A DNA stretch of 64,000 nucleotides from Bisporella sp. PMI_857 (Eukaryota; Ascomycota; Leotiomycetes; Helotiales; Helotiaceae). This document shows positions 63,499 to 64,000 of this stretch, in pieces. The DNA is taken from NCBI GenBank assembly GCA_021307315.1, contig JAJSPD010000075.1:124001-188000 (forward strand). Reading direction: 5' to 3'. A program made the translations under genes and the position numbers. The notes under the pieces are model-generated. The model searched no databases. It saw only the letters and a list, made by a program, of their open reading frames with translations, and was not told where the DNA came from. Numbering within the stretch: the stretch's first letter is position 1; each line of letters opens with the position of its first letter.

Positions 63499-64000
63499 TC
63501 ATTGGTAGTAAGCCCCACCAGACCCAATGTCGGGAGTCTTGTGACCATCCCCTTTGAGAGAGTTGAAAATCTGGCCAAACTCTTTGACGAGGTTCTTGAC
63601 TTCATCTGGGAGAATACAGGAAGCCCAATTTCTCGCCCGAAAGATTCCGACGTATGTGCTAACCAGGCGCTTTACCCTCAGCATCTTCTCGATCGTAAAT
63701 GTGCGGACATACTGAATTCTTTGGGTTTGTTTGTGGAATTGGATGATTGCACTAATTGGCCACCTCGAGATCTGTGGAAGTGCACTGTTCAGGTCCTGGA
63801 TCTAGCGATATTATCCTATTCCTTAGTACACACTGAATCATTTGGTGTGCTATCTGATGGAACCCAGCCAGATGAGATCATTATTCCTTTGCAGGGTTTG
63901 AGCAAGGACTTTCCGGATAATATACCTCACAATTCAGGACTTATTTCAATGCGACGTCGGTCTCTAAAGTGTCTCGATAAGTTTTTAAGGGGGGGTCAAG
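63499..64000 (+). CDS. Unrecognised protein, partial at window end
   Basis: A plus-strand frame stays open from the LTR to the last base: SPTRPNVGSLVTIPFERVEN, then SLGLFVELDDCTNWPPRDLW, KCTVQVLDLAILSYSLVHTE and, at the end, SMRRRSLKCLDKFLRGG. Sequence character is that of a real protein. No start can be fixed, because the frame continues upstream into the LTR; the 5' part may have been replaced by the LTR. Family unknown. Confidence 0.55.

Noticed and set aside
1..64000. tRNA, rRNA or other structured RNA genes
   Set aside because: No tRNA-like A/B boxes or rRNA segments were recognised by reading; a covariance-model scan would be needed to exclude them fully.

Overview
The window is a repeat-rich accessory stretch of a filamentous ascomycete (Pezizomycotina) genome. 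Genes carry short GT-AG introns (37-237 nt) with CTRAC-like branch points. The protein families are typical of fungal allorecognition and accessory gene sets: HET domains, a NACHT-ankyrin STAND protein, Clr5-ankyrin, DUF7924 and a FunK1-like fragment. Most of the remaining DNA is transposon-derived. Several transposon copies carry G:C to A:T changes of the kind left by repeat-induced point mutation (RIP). I cannot name the species.

Layout. 0.5-9.4 kb is a pile of nested transposons: a pogo/Fot1 transposase split by LTRs, one of which is split again by a Tad-like LINE. 9.5-14.4 kb holds a spliced NACHT-ankyrin gene with about 27 near-identical ankyrin repeats. 14.8-17.5 kb is a complete MULE DNA transposon with 53-bp terminal inverted repeats. 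18.8-20.8 kb has a kinase-like fragment and a DUF7924 gene. 21.3 kb is a clean solo LTR. 22.2-23.9 kb is a HET-domain gene. 27.2-29.3 kb is a second HET gene whose 5' end abuts a satellite of about 59 copies of a 72-bp unit (29.3-33.6 kb). 34.6-36.1 kb is an intact Tc1/mariner element sitting in an LTR whose empty counterpart is the 21.3 kb copy. 36.6-38.9 kb and 52.4-54.7 kb are the two arms of an old inverted duplication, each carrying one intact copy of an unrecognised two-exon gene (279 aa). Between the arms lie RIP-damaged LINE fragments, a DUF7924 fragment, a caspase-like (clan CD) gene (44.5-46.4 kb), and a gypsy element whose two LTRs point towards each other. 55.4-57.2 kb is a HET-E-like gene. 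58.0-61.7 kb is a Clr5-ankyrin gene with a frameshift in a 12-base homopolymer. The last 0.5 kb is the start of an open, unrecognised coding region that runs off the window.

How it fits together. Three HET proteins, a HeLo-like/NACHT/ankyrin receptor, a second ankyrin protein and a caspase-like protein lie within about 52 kb. These are families tied to non-self recognition and regulated cell death in fungi, so an allorecognition/immunity island is a reasonable inference, though nothing in the sequence shows that they act together. The least described items are the duplicated 279-aa gene family, the satellite that truncates a HET gene, the caspase-like protein, and the DUF7924 proteins with a possible nuclease-like D...ExK motif. 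Gene models were assembled by eye; splice sites and the absence of homologs have not been tested computationally.
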